Assembly (NCBI GenBank): GCA_963696545.1
Contig: CAVOKQ010000008.1
Location: 186,001-250,000 of the forward strand
Source: RPQJ01 sp963696545
GTDB lineage: Bacteria; Pseudomonadota; Gammaproteobacteria; Steroidobacterales; Steroidobacteraceae
Length of the DNA stretch: 64,000 bases
Direction of reading: 5' to 3'
Within the stretch, counting starts at the first letter, position 1, and each line of letters begins with the position of its first letter. The notes beneath the pieces are model-generated. The model saw only the letters and a list, made by a program, of their open reading frames with translations. It had not been told where the DNA came from and ran no database searches. Shown one piece after another: positions 14,347 through 23,439 of the stretch. A program made the position numbers and the translations under genes.

Positions 14347-16809
14347 TCAAGGCGCCTTCTTCGCCGGCGCCTTCTTCTTCGCTACAGTCTTCTTTCCGGC
14401 AGCAGCCTTTTTCTTCGGCGCCGCTTTCTTCTTCGCGGGTTTCTCCGCACCAGCCTCGGCCGAGTCGGTACCCGCCGCAGCGGTCTTCGCCGTCGCAGTC
14501 TTCTTCCCCCACTTCCCCTTCCGCTCCGGCGCCGCGGCGATCAACGCCTGGCACTCCTCGAGCGTCAGCGACTTCGGATCGCGATCCTTCGGGATCTTGC
14601 CGTTCTTCTTGCCGTCGGTGATGTACGGGCCGTAGCGGCCGTTCAGCACCTGGATGCCGGCCTCGGGGAATTCCTTGATCGTGCGCGCAGCCTCGATCTC
14701 GATCTTCTCGCGGATCAGTTGCCGGGCACGCTCCTCGGTGATCGTGTACGGGTCGTCTTCTTTCTTCAGCGACACGTACTTCTTCGCGCCGTACTGTGCG
14801 TAAGGCCCGAAGCGGCCGACCGCGATCCTGATCGGGTAGCCGTCGTCCCAGGGCCCGAGCGTGCGCGGCAGCTTGAAGAGCTCGAGTGCGTCGGCGAGCG
14901 TCACGTCGTCCATGCTCTGGCCGGGGCGCAGGCTCGCGAACTTCGGCTTCTCCACGTCGTCGCGCGTGCCGATCTGCGCGAACGCGCCGTACTTGCCGTA
15001 GCGCACGCTCACCGGCCGGCCCGACACCGGGTCGATGCCGATGTCCCGCGCCATCGCCACGTCCGAGCGCGTGACGTTCGCCTCGACGTCGTCGATCTGC
15101 TTCTTGAGTCCCGCCCAGAAGCGGTCGAGCACCTTGACCCAGTCGTCCTCGCCGCGGGAGATGCTGTCGAGCTCGTCTTCCATGCCGGCGGTAAAGCCGA
15201 AGTCGACGTAGCGCTCGAAATTCCCGGTCAGGAAGCGATTGACGATCTTGCCGAGGTCGGTCGGGATGAAGCGCTTGTTCACCAGCTCGCAGTACTTCTT
15301 GTACAGCAGCGTCTGGATGATGCTCGCGTACGTCGAAGGGCGGCCGATGCCGTATTCCTCGAGCGCCTTCACCAGGCTCGCCTCGGAGAAGCGCGGCGGC
15401 GGCTCGGTGAAATGCTGCTCCGGCTTGATCGCGAGCAGCTTCACGCGGTCGCCGACTTCGAGTGCGGGCAGCCGACGATCGTCCTCGTCATCGAGCGTCA
15501 CGTCGTCGAAGCTCTCGCGATACACCGCCAGGAAGCCGGGCTTCACCAGCGACGAACCGTTCGCGCGCAACGTGTTGCCCTTGCCCGCGGCGAGATCGAC
15601 GGCCACGGTGTCGAACACCGCCGCCTCCATCTGGCTGGCCACGGCGCGACGCCAGATCAGCGTGTAGAGCTTGTGCTGGTCGGGGTCGAGCTTGCCCGCG
15701 AGCTGCTCGGGCGTGCGCGCCGCCGACGTCGGGCGGATCGCCTCGTGCGCTTCCTGCGCGTTCTTCGACTTCGTGCGGTAGACGCGCGGCGAATCGGGCA
15801 GTGCCTCGGCGCCATACAGGCGGCCGATCGTACTGCGGATCTCGCGGACCGCGTCGATGCCGAGGTTCACCGAGTCGGTACGCATGTACGTGATCAGGCC
15901 CACCGGGCCTTCGCCGAAGTCGACGCCCTCGTAGAGCCGCTGCGCCGTGCGCATCGTCCGCTGCGCGCCGAAGCCGAGCTTGCGCGAGGCTTCCTGCTGC
16001 ATCGTCGAGGTGGTGAACGGCGGTGACGGATTGCGCTTGCGCTGCTTCTTGTCGACTGCGGCGACCGACAGCGCGCCTCCGGCCGACTGCTCGAGCGCGC
16101 GACGCACTTCCTCGGCGCGCCCGGCATTCGTGATCGTGAATTGCTCGACCTTCTCGCCGCCGAACTCGGTGAGCCGCGCGTTGAACGACTGCCCGCCCTT
16201 CTCGGCGTCCGCATCGACGGTCCAGTACTCGCGCGGCTTGAACGCTGCGATCTCTTCCTCGCGCTCGCAGATCATGCGCAGCGCCGGGCTCTGCACGCGA
16301 CCCGCGGAGGCGCCGGACAAGCCGGCCTTCTTCCACAGCAGCGGTGAGAGATTGAAGCCGACCAGGTAGTCGAGCGCGCGGCGGGCGAGGTACGCCTTCA
16401 CCAGCTCCTCGGCGATCTCGCGCGGGTGGCCGATCGCCTCCTGCACGGCGTTCTGCGTGATCTCGTAGAACACGCTGCGGTGCACGGCCTTGCCCTCGAG
16501 CGCGCCCGAGTCCTTCAGCAGCTCATAGAGGTGCCACGAGATCGCCTCGCCCTCGCGATCGGGGTCGGTGGACAGATAGAGCGAGTCGGCCTTCTTCACG
16601 GCGCGCGCGATCGCGTCGACGTGCTTCTTGTTCTTGTCGATCAGCTCCCAGCGCATCGCGAAGCGGCGCAGCGGATCGACGGCCCCTTCCTTGGGCACGA
16701 GGTCGCGGACGTGGCCATAGGACGCCATCACCTCGAAGTCCTTGCCCAGGTACTTCTTGATGGTCTTCGCCTTGGCCGGCGACTCTACGATGACGAGATT
16801 CCTGCTCAT
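14347..16809 (-). CDS. topA: DNA topoisomerase I
   Basis: The 820-aa type IA topoisomerase relaxes negative supercoils. It opens with the TOPRIM domain (NLVIVESPAKAKTIKKYLG; DPDREGEAISWHL for the metal site near residues 80–95). The active-site tyrosine is in LITYMRTDSVNLG, near residue 308, and VGFNLSPLLWKKAGLSGASA and YASIIQTLLYKKYCELV are core signatures. After residue 620 come Topo_C repeat units (VRYGKYGAFAQIG, VGRFGPYAQYGAKKYVSLKK, GRYGPYITDGKKNGKIPKD). There are no Cys4 zinc ribbons; instead the last 50 residues are a Lys/Ala-rich histone-like tail (KKKAAPKKKAAAGKKTV). It is followed upstream by smg and dprA, a conserved order. Confidence 0.97.
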   Translation of the reverse strand: MSRNLVIVESPAKAKTIKKYLGKDFEVMASYGHVRDLVPKEGAVDPLRRFAMRWELIDKNKKHVDAIARAVKKADSLYLSTDPDREGEAISWHLYELLKDSGALEGKAVHRSVFYEITQNAVQEAIGHPREIAEELVKAYLARRALDYLVGFNLSPLLWKKAGLSGASAGRVQSPALRMICEREEEIAAFKPREYWTVDADAEKGGQSFNARLTEFGGEKVEQFTITNAGRAEEVRRALEQSAGGALSVAAVDKKQRKRNPSPPFTTSTMQQEASRKLGFGAQRTMRTAQRLYEGVDFGEGPVGLITYMRTDSVNLGIDAVREIRSTIGRLYGAEALPDSPRVYRTKSKNAQEAHEAIRPTSAARTPEQLAGKLDPDQHKLYTLIWRRAVASQMEAAVFDTVAVDLAAGKGNTLRANGSSLVKPGFLAVYRESFDDVTLDDEDDRRLPALEVGDRVKLLAIKPEQHFTEPPPRFSEASLVKALEEYGIGRPSTYASIIQTLLYKKYCELVNKRFIPTDLGKIVNRFLTGNFERYVDFGFTAGMEDELDSISRGEDDWVKVLDRFWAGLKKQIDDVEANVTRSDVAMARDIGIDPVSGRPVSVRYGKYGAFAQIGTRDDVEKPKFASLRPGQSMDDVTLADALELFKLPRTLGPWDDGYPIRIAVGRFGPYAQYGAKKYVSLKKEDDPYTITEERARQLIREKIEIEAARTIKEFPEAGIQVLNGRYGPYITDGKKNGKIPKDRDPKSLTLEECQALIAAAPERKGKWGKKTATAKTAAAGTDSAEAGAEKPAKKKAAPKKKAAAGKKTVAKKKAPAKKAP

Positions 16810-16845
16810 TTTTTCCGGTGTAGTTCCTGTACCCCAGAAACGATC

Positions 16846-16867
16846 ATGCCGCGGGGGGCCGCGGCAT
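16846..16867 (-). terminator. Stem-loop between smg and topA
   Basis: ATGCCGCGG (16846–16854) and CCGCGGCAT (16859–16867) form a perfect 9-base-pair stem around four bases. On the minus strand it lies 27 bases after the smg stop and is followed by GATCGTTTC, only a poor U-tract. It may be a weak terminator or an attenuator between smg and topA. Confidence 0.4.
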
Positions 16868-16893
16868 CCGTTTCGGACCTCGGCTGGGCGGTC

Positions 16894-17373
16894 TCAGTGG
16901 ACCGCCCCGGAGTGCTCTTCGAACACCAGGTCCTCCATGCGCGAGAACGCGGTTTCCTGCCCGGGCTGGCTGAAGAGCACCATCAGCACGACCCACTTCA
17001 GCTTCTCGATGTCGATGTCGTCGCCCTCGAGCGCCATCAGCCGCTCGATCACCAGCTCGCGCTGCGTCGGCGACAGGATCCCGACCTGCTCGAGGTGCAC
17101 CAGGAAGCCCCGGCAGTCCGTGTCGAGCCGCGCCAGCTCCAGCGCATCGAACACGCGGATCGCGCGCGCGGTGGGCGTAGGCCCGGACCTCGACGGGTCC
17201 GCCGCCAGTTCCTCGAGCCAGCACAGCGCCCGTTCCACCTCTCCGGACGGGAATCCGGCGTGCTCGAGTTCCTGCTTCAGCGTCTGGCGATCAGGCTCTT
17301 CACCCTCGTCCAGCTCGCCGTCGAAATAGTTCTCGAAGAGATAGATGAGGATGTCGAGGACGCCTTCCTTCAT
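16894..17373 (-). CDS. smg: Smg family protein (DUF494)
   Basis: The 159-aa product starts MKEGVLDILIYLFENYFDGE and ends with LKWVVLMVLFSQPGQETAFS, matching the Smg (DUF494) family from end to end. It is a small acidic helical protein found between dprA and topA in many gammaproteobacteria. Its function is unknown. It starts 3 bases after the dprA stop, so the two are one transcription unit. Confidence 0.93.
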   Translation of the reverse strand: MKEGVLDILIYLFENYFDGELDEGEEPDRQTLKQELEHAGFPSGEVERALCWLEELAADPSRSGPTPTARAIRVFDALELARLDTDCRGFLVHLEQVGILSPTQRELVIERLMALEGDDIDIEKLKWVVLMVLFSQPGQETAFSRMEDLVFEEHSGAVH

Positions 17374-17376
17374 TCC

Positions 17377-18492
17377 TTATTTCCCCGGCAGCCGTCGGCA
17401 GAAAAGTCCGCCGGGCTGCTGTGCGACCCGTCCGTCGAGCTCGAGGATGAGCAGCATGGACGCGATCGCCTCGGCCTTGAGTCCCGTTCGCGCGACGAGA
17501 GCGTCGACGCCGGCCGGCTCGAAGCCGAGCGCATCTAACAGGATTTCGTAATCCTTGTCCAACGCGGGCCCGGAAACTTCTTGTGCGTCAGTCGCTTCGG
17601 GGTGCGTCGCCGGCCTCAAGCCCGCGAGCAGCGCGCCGAGCTCGGTGAATATGTCGTCAGCGCTCTCAACGAGCTTCGCGCCCTGCCGGATCAGCCTGTG
17701 GCAGCCGCGCGAGAGCGGGCTGTGGATCGAGCCCGGGATCGCGAACACTTCGCGCCCCTGGTCGCCAGCGAGCCTTGCGGTGATCAGCGACCCGCTCTGC
17801 AGCGCGGCCTCGACCACCAGCGTCCCGACCGACAGCCCGCTGATCAGGCGATTGCGGCGCGGGAAGTTGTGCTTCAGCGGCGCGTTGCCGGTCGGCAGGT
17901 CCGACACGAGCGCACCGTGCGCGGCGACCTGGCGCGCGAGCTCGGTATTCTCGCGCGGGTAGATACGATCGAGCCCGCAGCCGAGCACGGCGATCGTGCG
18001 CCCCCTTGCCGCGAGTGCGCCGCGATGGGCTGCGGAGTCGATGCCGAGTGCGAGCCCGCTGGTGATCGCGAGCCCCGCGTTGGCCAGATGGCGCGCGAAC
18101 TGCATGGCGGTGTCGCGGCCGATCGCCGTCGGGTTGCGGCTGCCGACGATGGCAAGCTGGGGCATCGCGAGCGCCGCGGCGTCGCCCTCGACGAAAAGCA
18201 CCAGCGGCGCGTCCTCGATCCTCGCCAGCAGCGCCGGATATTCCGGCGAATCCCAGGTCACGAGCTGCCGTCCGGGGCCAGCGAGCCAGCGCTCGTCCGC
18301 AGCGATCGCCTCGGCCGCGGGATTGCGGATTGTCTCGATCGCGGCCTCACCGAGGCCGAGTCCGGCCAGCGCGGCCCGCGATTCACGCAGCAGTGCGAGC
18401 GGATCCAGCGTCGAGCCGTCCGGCCGGCGCAGATGCCCCGCGTGCAGCGACTGCGCGCGGGCGAGCGTCAGCCACGGTTTCGGGTCTTCCAT
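17377..18492 (-). CDS. dprA: DNA-processing protein A
   Basis: The 371-aa product carries the DprA Rossmann fold: LAIVGSRNPTAIGRDTAMQF, TSGLALGIDSAAHRGALAA, TIAVLGCGLDRIYPRENTEL, FPRRNRLISGLSVGTLVVEA and GREVFAIPGSIHSPLSRGCH. The C-terminal winged helix follows (YEILLDALGFEPAGVDALVA). DprA protects incoming single strands and loads RecA during natural transformation. The frame is open 50 codons further upstream, but that part crosses the terminator of the preceding gene. The ATG at 18492 (MEDPKPWLTLARA) starts the N-terminal SAM-like domain and is chosen. Confidence 0.95.
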   Translation of the reverse strand: MEDPKPWLTLARAQSLHAGHLRRPDGSTLDPLALLRESRAALAGLGLGEAAIETIRNPAAEAIAADERWLAGPGRQLVTWDSPEYPALLARIEDAPLVLFVEGDAAALAMPQLAIVGSRNPTAIGRDTAMQFARHLANAGLAITSGLALGIDSAAHRGALAARGRTIAVLGCGLDRIYPRENTELARQVAAHGALVSDLPTGNAPLKHNFPRRNRLISGLSVGTLVVEAALQSGSLITARLAGDQGREVFAIPGSIHSPLSRGCHRLIRQGAKLVESADDIFTELGALLAGLRPATHPEATDAQEVSGPALDKDYEILLDALGFEPAGVDALVARTGLKAEAIASMLLILELDGRVAQQPGGLFCRRLPGK

Positions 18493-18493
18493 G

Positions 18494-18530
18494 GAAAAAG
18501 AGCCTACCGGGATCGCTCCCGGCAGGCTCT
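18494..18530 (-). terminator. Rho-independent terminator of the LysM gene
   Basis: On the minus strand the 14-base arms AGAGCCTGCCGGGA and TCCCGGTAGGCTCT (18530–18517 and 18512–18499, with one G·U pair) enclose GCGA and are followed by TTTTTCC. It starts 42 bases after the LysM stop, and its U-tract runs to within two bases of the dprA ATG, so dprA probably has little or no independent leader unless readthrough feeds it. Confidence 0.9.
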
Positions 18531-18571
18531 GGTTCAATCGTGCGCGTTCGTGTCGTTCTGCGCGAAACGCT

Positions 18572-19777
18572 TCAGCGGTAGTAGTCGGCGGCGCCGGTGT
18601 CGGAGTGCCCGAAGTCCGGGTGCTTGATGAAATCGCCGACACGCATGACCTGCGTGGACTCCACGACGATGCCGTAGCTCATCCGGTCGTGCACCTGGAA
18701 CAGCATCAACGTGCCGCTGCGCTCCTTCGGCAACTGCACGGTATCGTAGGTCGCCGTGTAGGCCATCCAGTTCTGTCCGCGGCTGTGCAGGTCGCGAACT
18801 TCCTGGCCGCGCGCGAAGATCGCGACCACGTTGCCCGCCACGAGACCATCGCGCTTGCCGCGGTTGATCGCCAGCGTCGAGTACTTGCCGCCGACGGACA
18901 GGTCGCCTGCGGCGATCGCGAGCACTTGGCCATCGAGCTTCAGGTTCGACGGGGCGCTGACCAAGAAGTCGTCGCCGAACGCCAGTTTTTCCGGCACCAG
19001 CTTGTCGCCCGGCAGGATCTCCCGGCCCGAGTCGAGCACGGTGAGGTGCGTGAGTGCGTCGTCGTTCCACTTGTTGCCGCCGGTGGTCGTGATGACCTCC
19101 ACCGTGGCCGCATAGATCGCCGCGTAGCCGAGCAGGTCGCCGTCGTCGGGGTCGCGCAGTTCTTCCCCGACGTGCAGGACGGTGAACCGAGCGCCCGGTG
19201 CCACCTTGCCGAGTCCGGTCGCATAGGTCTCGTTCGCGGTGGAGCCGATCAGGTGCCTGTCGCGGAAGCCGACGATGTACGGCGCGTCCTTCACCGTCTT
19301 CTGGTCGAGCAGGCTCGGCCGCCGCGTGAACTTCATCAGCACGTCGTACGGGACGGTGCGGATCGCCTTCGACAGCGGCTCGGAGCGCACTTCGGGCGAC
19401 AGGCGCACGGCGCCGGCCCGGTCGACCGTCACCCGCGGCTTGCCGTCCACGTACACCAGGCGCAGCACGTCGCCCGGGTAGATCCAGTGCGGGTTCTCGA
19501 TCTGGGGGTTCACGTACCAGATCTCGGGCCAGTACCACGGCGACTTGAGGAACACGCCGGCGATGTCCCAGAGGGTGTCGCCTTTCTTCACGACATAAGT
19601 CTCGGGCGCGTTCGGCGCCAGCGGGACCGACATCGAGCGGCCCGAGGCCTGCGCCAGGGCCGTGGCCGGGACGGCCATGCCGAGCGCCACGCCGCAGCCT
19701 GCGATGGCCAGGGCCAGCGCAACGGCGCGGATCCAGTGGCCCCGGACGATCGAAACGTTGGGGGCGACTCGCTGCAT
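18572..19777 (-). CDS. LysM-domain secreted protein
   Basis: The 401-aa product has a signal segment (AVALALAIAGCGVALGMAVP then ATALA) and a LysM domain near residues 48–100: ETYVVKKGDTLWDIAGVFLK, WPEIWYVNPQIENPHWIYPG and DVLRLVYVDG. LysM binds peptidoglycan. The remaining 300 residues, with PYDVLMKFTRRPSLLDQKTV and repeated beta-rich blocks, match the conserved gene found between dprA and def in many gammaproteobacteria, whose function is not established. Of several in-frame ATGs, 19777 is preferred because an AAGGGA ribosome site lies 8 bases upstream. It is divergent from def. Confidence 0.9.
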   Translation of the reverse strand: MQRVAPNVSIVRGHWIRAVALALAIAGCGVALGMAVPATALAQASGRSMSVPLAPNAPETYVVKKGDTLWDIAGVFLKSPWYWPEIWYVNPQIENPHWIYPGDVLRLVYVDGKPRVTVDRAGAVRLSPEVRSEPLSKAIRTVPYDVLMKFTRRPSLLDQKTVKDAPYIVGFRDRHLIGSTANETYATGLGKVAPGARFTVLHVGEELRDPDDGDLLGYAAIYAATVEVITTTGGNKWNDDALTHLTVLDSGREILPGDKLVPEKLAFGDDFLVSAPSNLKLDGQVLAIAAGDLSVGGKYSTLAINRGKRDGLVAGNVVAIFARGQEVRDLHSRGQNWMAYTATYDTVQLPKERSGTLMLFQVHDRMSYGIVVESTQVMRVGDFIKHPDFGHSDTGAADYYR

Positions 19778-19963
19778 TCGATCCATCCCTTTCTCCATCG
19801 GGTGTCGGGGTCGCGACCGTCGCCTTATAATCCGGCGCGCCAGTGGGGCGCTGCCGACCACGTCTCAGTCGGGCGATCCCGTACGGCGGCGATGGTCGGT
19901 CCGGGGCGCTCCCGCGGTCACTAACTTCAAGCCTGGCTTAACTTTAGCAGCATTTTTGAAAGA

Positions 19964-20512
19964 ATGGCGAAGCTCACGATCCTCGAATTTCCCGACCCGC
20001 GGCTGCGCACTCGCGCCGTTGCGGTCGCCGCCGTCGACGACGGCATCCGGCAGCTGCTCGACGACATGCTCGAGACGATGTATGCGGCGCCTGGCGTCGG
20101 GCTCGCGGCCACGCAGGTCGACGTGCACAAGCGCGTGCTCGTGGTCGACGTCACGCAGGAGCAGAATCGCCCGCTCGTGTTCGTGAACCCGGAGATCATC
20201 GAGCGCGAGGGCTCGACCGAGGCGGAGGAGGGTTGCCTGTCCGTGCCCGGGATCTTCGACAAGCTCTCTACCCGCTCCGAGCGCATCGTCGTGCGCGCGC
20301 TCGACCGTCACGGCAAGCCTTTCGAGATCGAGGCCGACGGGTTGCTCGCGATCTGCATCCAGCACGAGATGGACCACCTCGAGGGCAAGCTGTTCGTCGA
20401 CTACCTGTCCGAGCTGAAGCGCACCCGTATCCGCAAGAAGCTCGAGAAGGAGCGGCGCGAGCGCGCCGCGAACGGCGGGCGCCGCGAGCGCTCGACCGTC
20501 CCCGTGATCTGA
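19964..20512 (+). CDS. def: Peptide deformylase
   Basis: The 182-aa metalloenzyme removes the formyl group from nascent N-terminal methionine. All three family motifs are present: GVGLAATQ (residues about 45–52), EEGCLSVP with the metal Cys, and QHEMDHLEGKLF with the two metal His and catalytic Glu. After residue 150 the tail is very basic (LKRTRIRKKLEKERRERAAN). It is the first gene of the def–fmt–rsmB–DUF4390–ntrY–ntrX string, all on the same strand. Confidence 0.97.
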   Translation: MAKLTILEFPDPRLRTRAVAVAAVDDGIRQLLDDMLETMYAAPGVGLAATQVDVHKRVLVVDVTQEQNRPLVFVNPEIIEREGSTEAEEGCLSVPGIFDKLSTRSERIVVRALDRHGKPFEIEADGLLAICIQHEMDHLEGKLFVDYLSELKRTRIRKKLEKERRERAANGGRRERSTVPVI

Positions 20513-20555
20513 CGGCGGCGCGGCCCTGCCGCGCAGCACGGAACGCACACGCCCC

Positions 20556-21494
20556 ATGACGAACCGGCTGCGCATCGTCTTCGCCGGCACCCCGGAGTTC
20601 TCGGTGCCCGCGCTCGACGCCCTCCACGCGGCGGGACACACGATCGCTGCCGTCTACACGCAGCCCGACCGTCCGGCCGGGCGTGGGCGCACGCTCGCCT
20701 CGGGTCCGGTGAAGAAACGCGCGCTGGAACTCGGGCTGCCGGTCGAACAGCCGGTCTCGCTCAAGTCGCCGGGGCCGGTCGCGAAGCTCGCCGGGTACGC
20801 GCCCGACCTGATGGTGGTCGTCGCCTACGGGCTGATCCTGCCGCAGCCGGCGCTCGACGTGCCGCGGCTCGGCTGCCTGAACATCCACGCTTCGCTGCTG
20901 CCGCGTTGGCGCGGCGCGGCGCCGATCCATCGCGCGATCCTCGCGGGAGACACGCGTACCGGCATCACGATCATGAAGATGGATGCTGGCCTCGACACCG
21001 GCCCGATGCTGCTGGTACGTCCGCTCGACATCGGGGCGAGCGAGACCTCCGGCAGCCTGCACGACCGGCTGGCGGCACTCGGCGCCGAGGCAGTCGTGGC
21101 TGCAATCGACGGCTGGCTCGCGGGCACCCTCGCGCCCGTTGCGCAGCCCGCGGACGGTGTCACCTATGCGGCGAAGATCCGCAAGGAGGAGGGCCTGATC
21201 GACTGGTCGCAGCCGGCCGCGGCGATCGCGCGGCAGGTAAGGGCGTTCAACCCCTGGCCCGTCGCGGAGACTCGCTGGCAGGGGCAACAGTTGCGGATCT
21301 GGGAAGCCGAAGCGCAAGGCGACGCGCGCGCCGATGAGCCGGGGCGGGTGGTCGAGGCCGGCAACGGGCGACTGCTGGTCGCCACCGGGTCCGGCCTGCT
21401 GCGGGTCCACCGCGTGCAGCTGGCCGGTCGCAACGCTGCGGGCGTGGCCGAATTCCTCAACGCAAACAAGCTCTTGGGCGCGCGGCTCGGTTGA
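20556..21494 (+). CDS. fmt: Methionyl-tRNA formyltransferase
   Basis: The 312-aa enzyme transfers a formyl group from 10-formyl-THF to Met-tRNAfMet. The N-terminal Rossmann domain shows IVFAGTPEFSVPALDALHAA, VYTQPDRPAGRGRTLASGPV, the catalytic region LNIHASLLPRWRGAAPIHRA and TGITIMKMDAGLDTGPML. The C-terminal OB-like domain begins near residue 205 (TYAAKIRKEEGLIDW; RAFNPWPVAETRW). The stop TGA overlaps the rsmB ATG by one base (TGATG), a translational coupling. Confidence 0.97.
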   Translation: MTNRLRIVFAGTPEFSVPALDALHAAGHTIAAVYTQPDRPAGRGRTLASGPVKKRALELGLPVEQPVSLKSPGPVAKLAGYAPDLMVVVAYGLILPQPALDVPRLGCLNIHASLLPRWRGAAPIHRAILAGDTRTGITIMKMDAGLDTGPMLLVRPLDIGASETSGSLHDRLAALGAEAVVAAIDGWLAGTLAPVAQPADGVTYAAKIRKEEGLIDWSQPAAAIARQVRAFNPWPVAETRWQGQQLRIWEAEAQGDARADEPGRVVEAGNGRLLVATGSGLLRVHRVQLAGRNAAGVAEFLNANKLLGARLG

Positions 21495-22822
21495 TGGCCA
21501 CGGCCCCGTCACCGGCTGAGATCCGCGCGTCCGCCGCGAGAATCGTGGCGCAGACGCTCGAACACGGGCGCTCGCTGGACGAGTTGCTGGCCGGGGACGA
21601 GGACCAGGGCTCGGCGCGCGGGCTCAAGCGCTCGCTGTGCTACGGCACGCTGCGCTGGCACTTCCGGCTTGCCGAGATCCTGCGCCGACTCTGCGACCGG
21701 CCGCCGGACAAGTTGGCGCCGGAGCTGCGGGCACTGCTGGAGGTGGGGCTCTTCCAGATGCTCTCAGGCGAGGTGCCGCCGCACGCGGCCGTCGCCGAGA
21801 CCGTGGCCGCCGCGAGAGTGCTCGACTTCGGTAAGGCCAGCGGCTTCGTGAACGCCGTGTTGCGGCGCTTCCAGCGCGAGCGCGATGCCGTGCTGGCCGC
21901 TGTCGATGCGGATCTTGCTGCGCGGACCGCGCACCCCCGCTGGTTCGTGGCGGCCCTGCGGCGTGATCGTCCGCAGGCGGTCGAGGCGATCCTGGAGGCC
22001 GGCAACGTTCATCCGCCGATGTGGCTGCGGGTGAACCGGATGCGGACCGAACTCTCCGCCTATGCGGCGCAGCTGGAGGCCACTGGCCGCACCGTCCGGC
22101 GGCATCCGTTAGCGCCGGACGCGCTGCTGATCGAGCCGCCGACCGACGTTCGCTCGCTGCCCGGGTTCGCCGAGGGACTCGTGTCGGTGCAGGACGCCGC
22201 CGCTCAGCTTGCCGTCGAGTTGCTCGATCCCCGACCGGGCGAGCGGATCCTCGACGCCTGCGCCGCGCCCGGCGGCAAGACCTGCCATGTGCTGGAGCGC
22301 GTCGCCGGCCGGGCCGACGTCACGGCGCTGGACGTGTCCGAGCCGAGGCTCGGTCGGGTCCGCGAGAACCTGGCGCGGCTCGGGCTCGAGGCCCGGGTGC
22401 TGGCGGGCGACGTCGGCGAGCCCGCGGTCTGGTGGGACGGCCGGCTGTTCGACCGGATCCTGCTCGACGTCCCGTGTTCGGCGACCGGCGTGATCCGGCG
22501 GCACCCGGACATCAAGGTGCTGCGGCGGCCGAACGACATCCCGGCGCTGGCCCGGCGCCAGTCCGGGATGCTCGAGGCGGCCTGGGGGTTGCTCCGCCGC
22601 GGCGGCACGCTGCTGTACACCAGCTGTTCGGTGCTCCGGGCCGAGGACGAGGGCGTGGTGCAGGGGTTCCTGGCGCGAACCCCGGATGCCGTGGACCAGA
22701 CGGCCGACCTGACCCGGGGCTGGCCTGCCCGTGCGGAGGGCTCCGGGCCGGGGTACCTCGTTCAATCGGGGGAGGCCGACATGGACGGCTTCTATTATGC
22801 TTGCCTGGGTAAGCGCCCCTGA
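21494..22822 (+). CDS. rsmB: 16S rRNA (cytosine(967)-C5)-methyltransferase
   Basis: The 442-aa enzyme methylates C967 of 16S rRNA. Residues about 1–140 form the NusB-like RNA-binding domain (SLCYGTLRWHFRLAEILRRL; GFVNAVLRRFQRERDAVLAA). The SAM-dependent domain follows with ILDACAAPGGKTCHVLERVA, the first catalytic Cys in LDVPCSATGVIRRHPDIKVL and the second in YTSCSVLRAEDEGVV. The ATG at 21494 is used, one base inside the fmt stop; a TTG directly before it is ignored. The gene is followed 8 bases later by the DUF4390 gene. Confidence 0.96.
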   Translation: MATAPSPAEIRASAARIVAQTLEHGRSLDELLAGDEDQGSARGLKRSLCYGTLRWHFRLAEILRRLCDRPPDKLAPELRALLEVGLFQMLSGEVPPHAAVAETVAAARVLDFGKASGFVNAVLRRFQRERDAVLAAVDADLAARTAHPRWFVAALRRDRPQAVEAILEAGNVHPPMWLRVNRMRTELSAYAAQLEATGRTVRRHPLAPDALLIEPPTDVRSLPGFAEGLVSVQDAAAQLAVELLDPRPGERILDACAAPGGKTCHVLERVAGRADVTALDVSEPRLGRVRENLARLGLEARVLAGDVGEPAVWWDGRLFDRILLDVPCSATGVIRRHPDIKVLRRPNDIPALARRQSGMLEAAWGLLRRGGTLLYTSCSVLRAEDEGVVQGFLARTPDAVDQTADLTRGWPARAEGSGPGYLVQSGEADMDGFYYACLGKRP

Positions 22823-22830
22823 CGTTGGTA

Positions 22831-23439
22831 ATGAGCAACAGCTTCCGCCTGTCCCGCCGAGAAACACCGCAGTTGTTGCGGCGCGGCGTGATGTTGTTGC
22901 TGTGCTTTCTAGCAACGACTGTTGCGCCGATGGCCCATGCCGAGTCGAAGGCCGTGGTCCGGACCGCGTCGATGGCACTCGACACGACCCAGGACGTCTA
23001 CGCGCTCGACGCAAAGACCGACATCACGTTGCCCGAGGACGCGCGCAAGGGCATCGAGGCCGGGCTGACGCTGCGCCTGACGTATCAGATCGAGCTGTAT
23101 CGCGTGCGGCGCTACATGCTCGACGCCACGGTCGCCACGCTCGAGCAGGCGAGCGAGCTCAGCTATCACGCCCTCAGCCAGCGCTACCTGGTGCGTAACC
23201 TGAACACCGGCGAGCAGCAGGACTTCGGGACGCTGCAGGCGGCGCTCGAGGCGCTCGGCGACCTGCGTAACCTGCCCGTGATCGACTCCGATCTCGTCGA
23301 GAAGGGGCCGGCCTATGAAGGCCGGATGCGCGCGGTGGTCGATCTCAGCACGACGCCTGATGCGCTGAAGTGGCTGCTGTTCTGGTCCGACGACTGGAGC
23401 GCCACCAGCGAGTGGTTCACATGGCCCTTCCGACCCTGA
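22831..23439 (+). CDS. DUF4390 family secreted protein
   Basis: The 202-aa product has a signal peptide (VMLLLCFLATTVAPMAHAES) and a mature domain with alternating strands: VYALDAKTDITLPEDARKGI, EAGLTLRLTYQIELYRVRRY, LSYHALSQRYLVRNLNTGEQ and AYEGRMRAVVDLSTTPDALK, ending SEWFTWPFRP. This is the DUF4390 protein found between rsmB and ntrY in many gammaproteobacteria; its role is unknown, but the constant linkage hints at the NtrYX envelope signal. Its 3' end overlaps the ntrY start by 19 bases. Confidence 0.88.
   Translation: MSNSFRLSRRETPQLLRRGVMLLLCFLATTVAPMAHAESKAVVRTASMALDTTQDVYALDAKTDITLPEDARKGIEAGLTLRLTYQIELYRVRRYMLDATVATLEQASELSYHALSQRYLVRNLNTGEQQDFGTLQAALEALGDLRNLPVIDSDLVEKGPAYEGRMRAVVDLSTTPDALKWLLFWSDDWSATSEWFTWPFRP

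Noticed and set aside
14719..16026. Long plus-strand open frame of 435 codons across topA
   Set aside because: It is antisense to topA and has no domain or conserved motif; high-GC genes routinely leave such open antisense frames.
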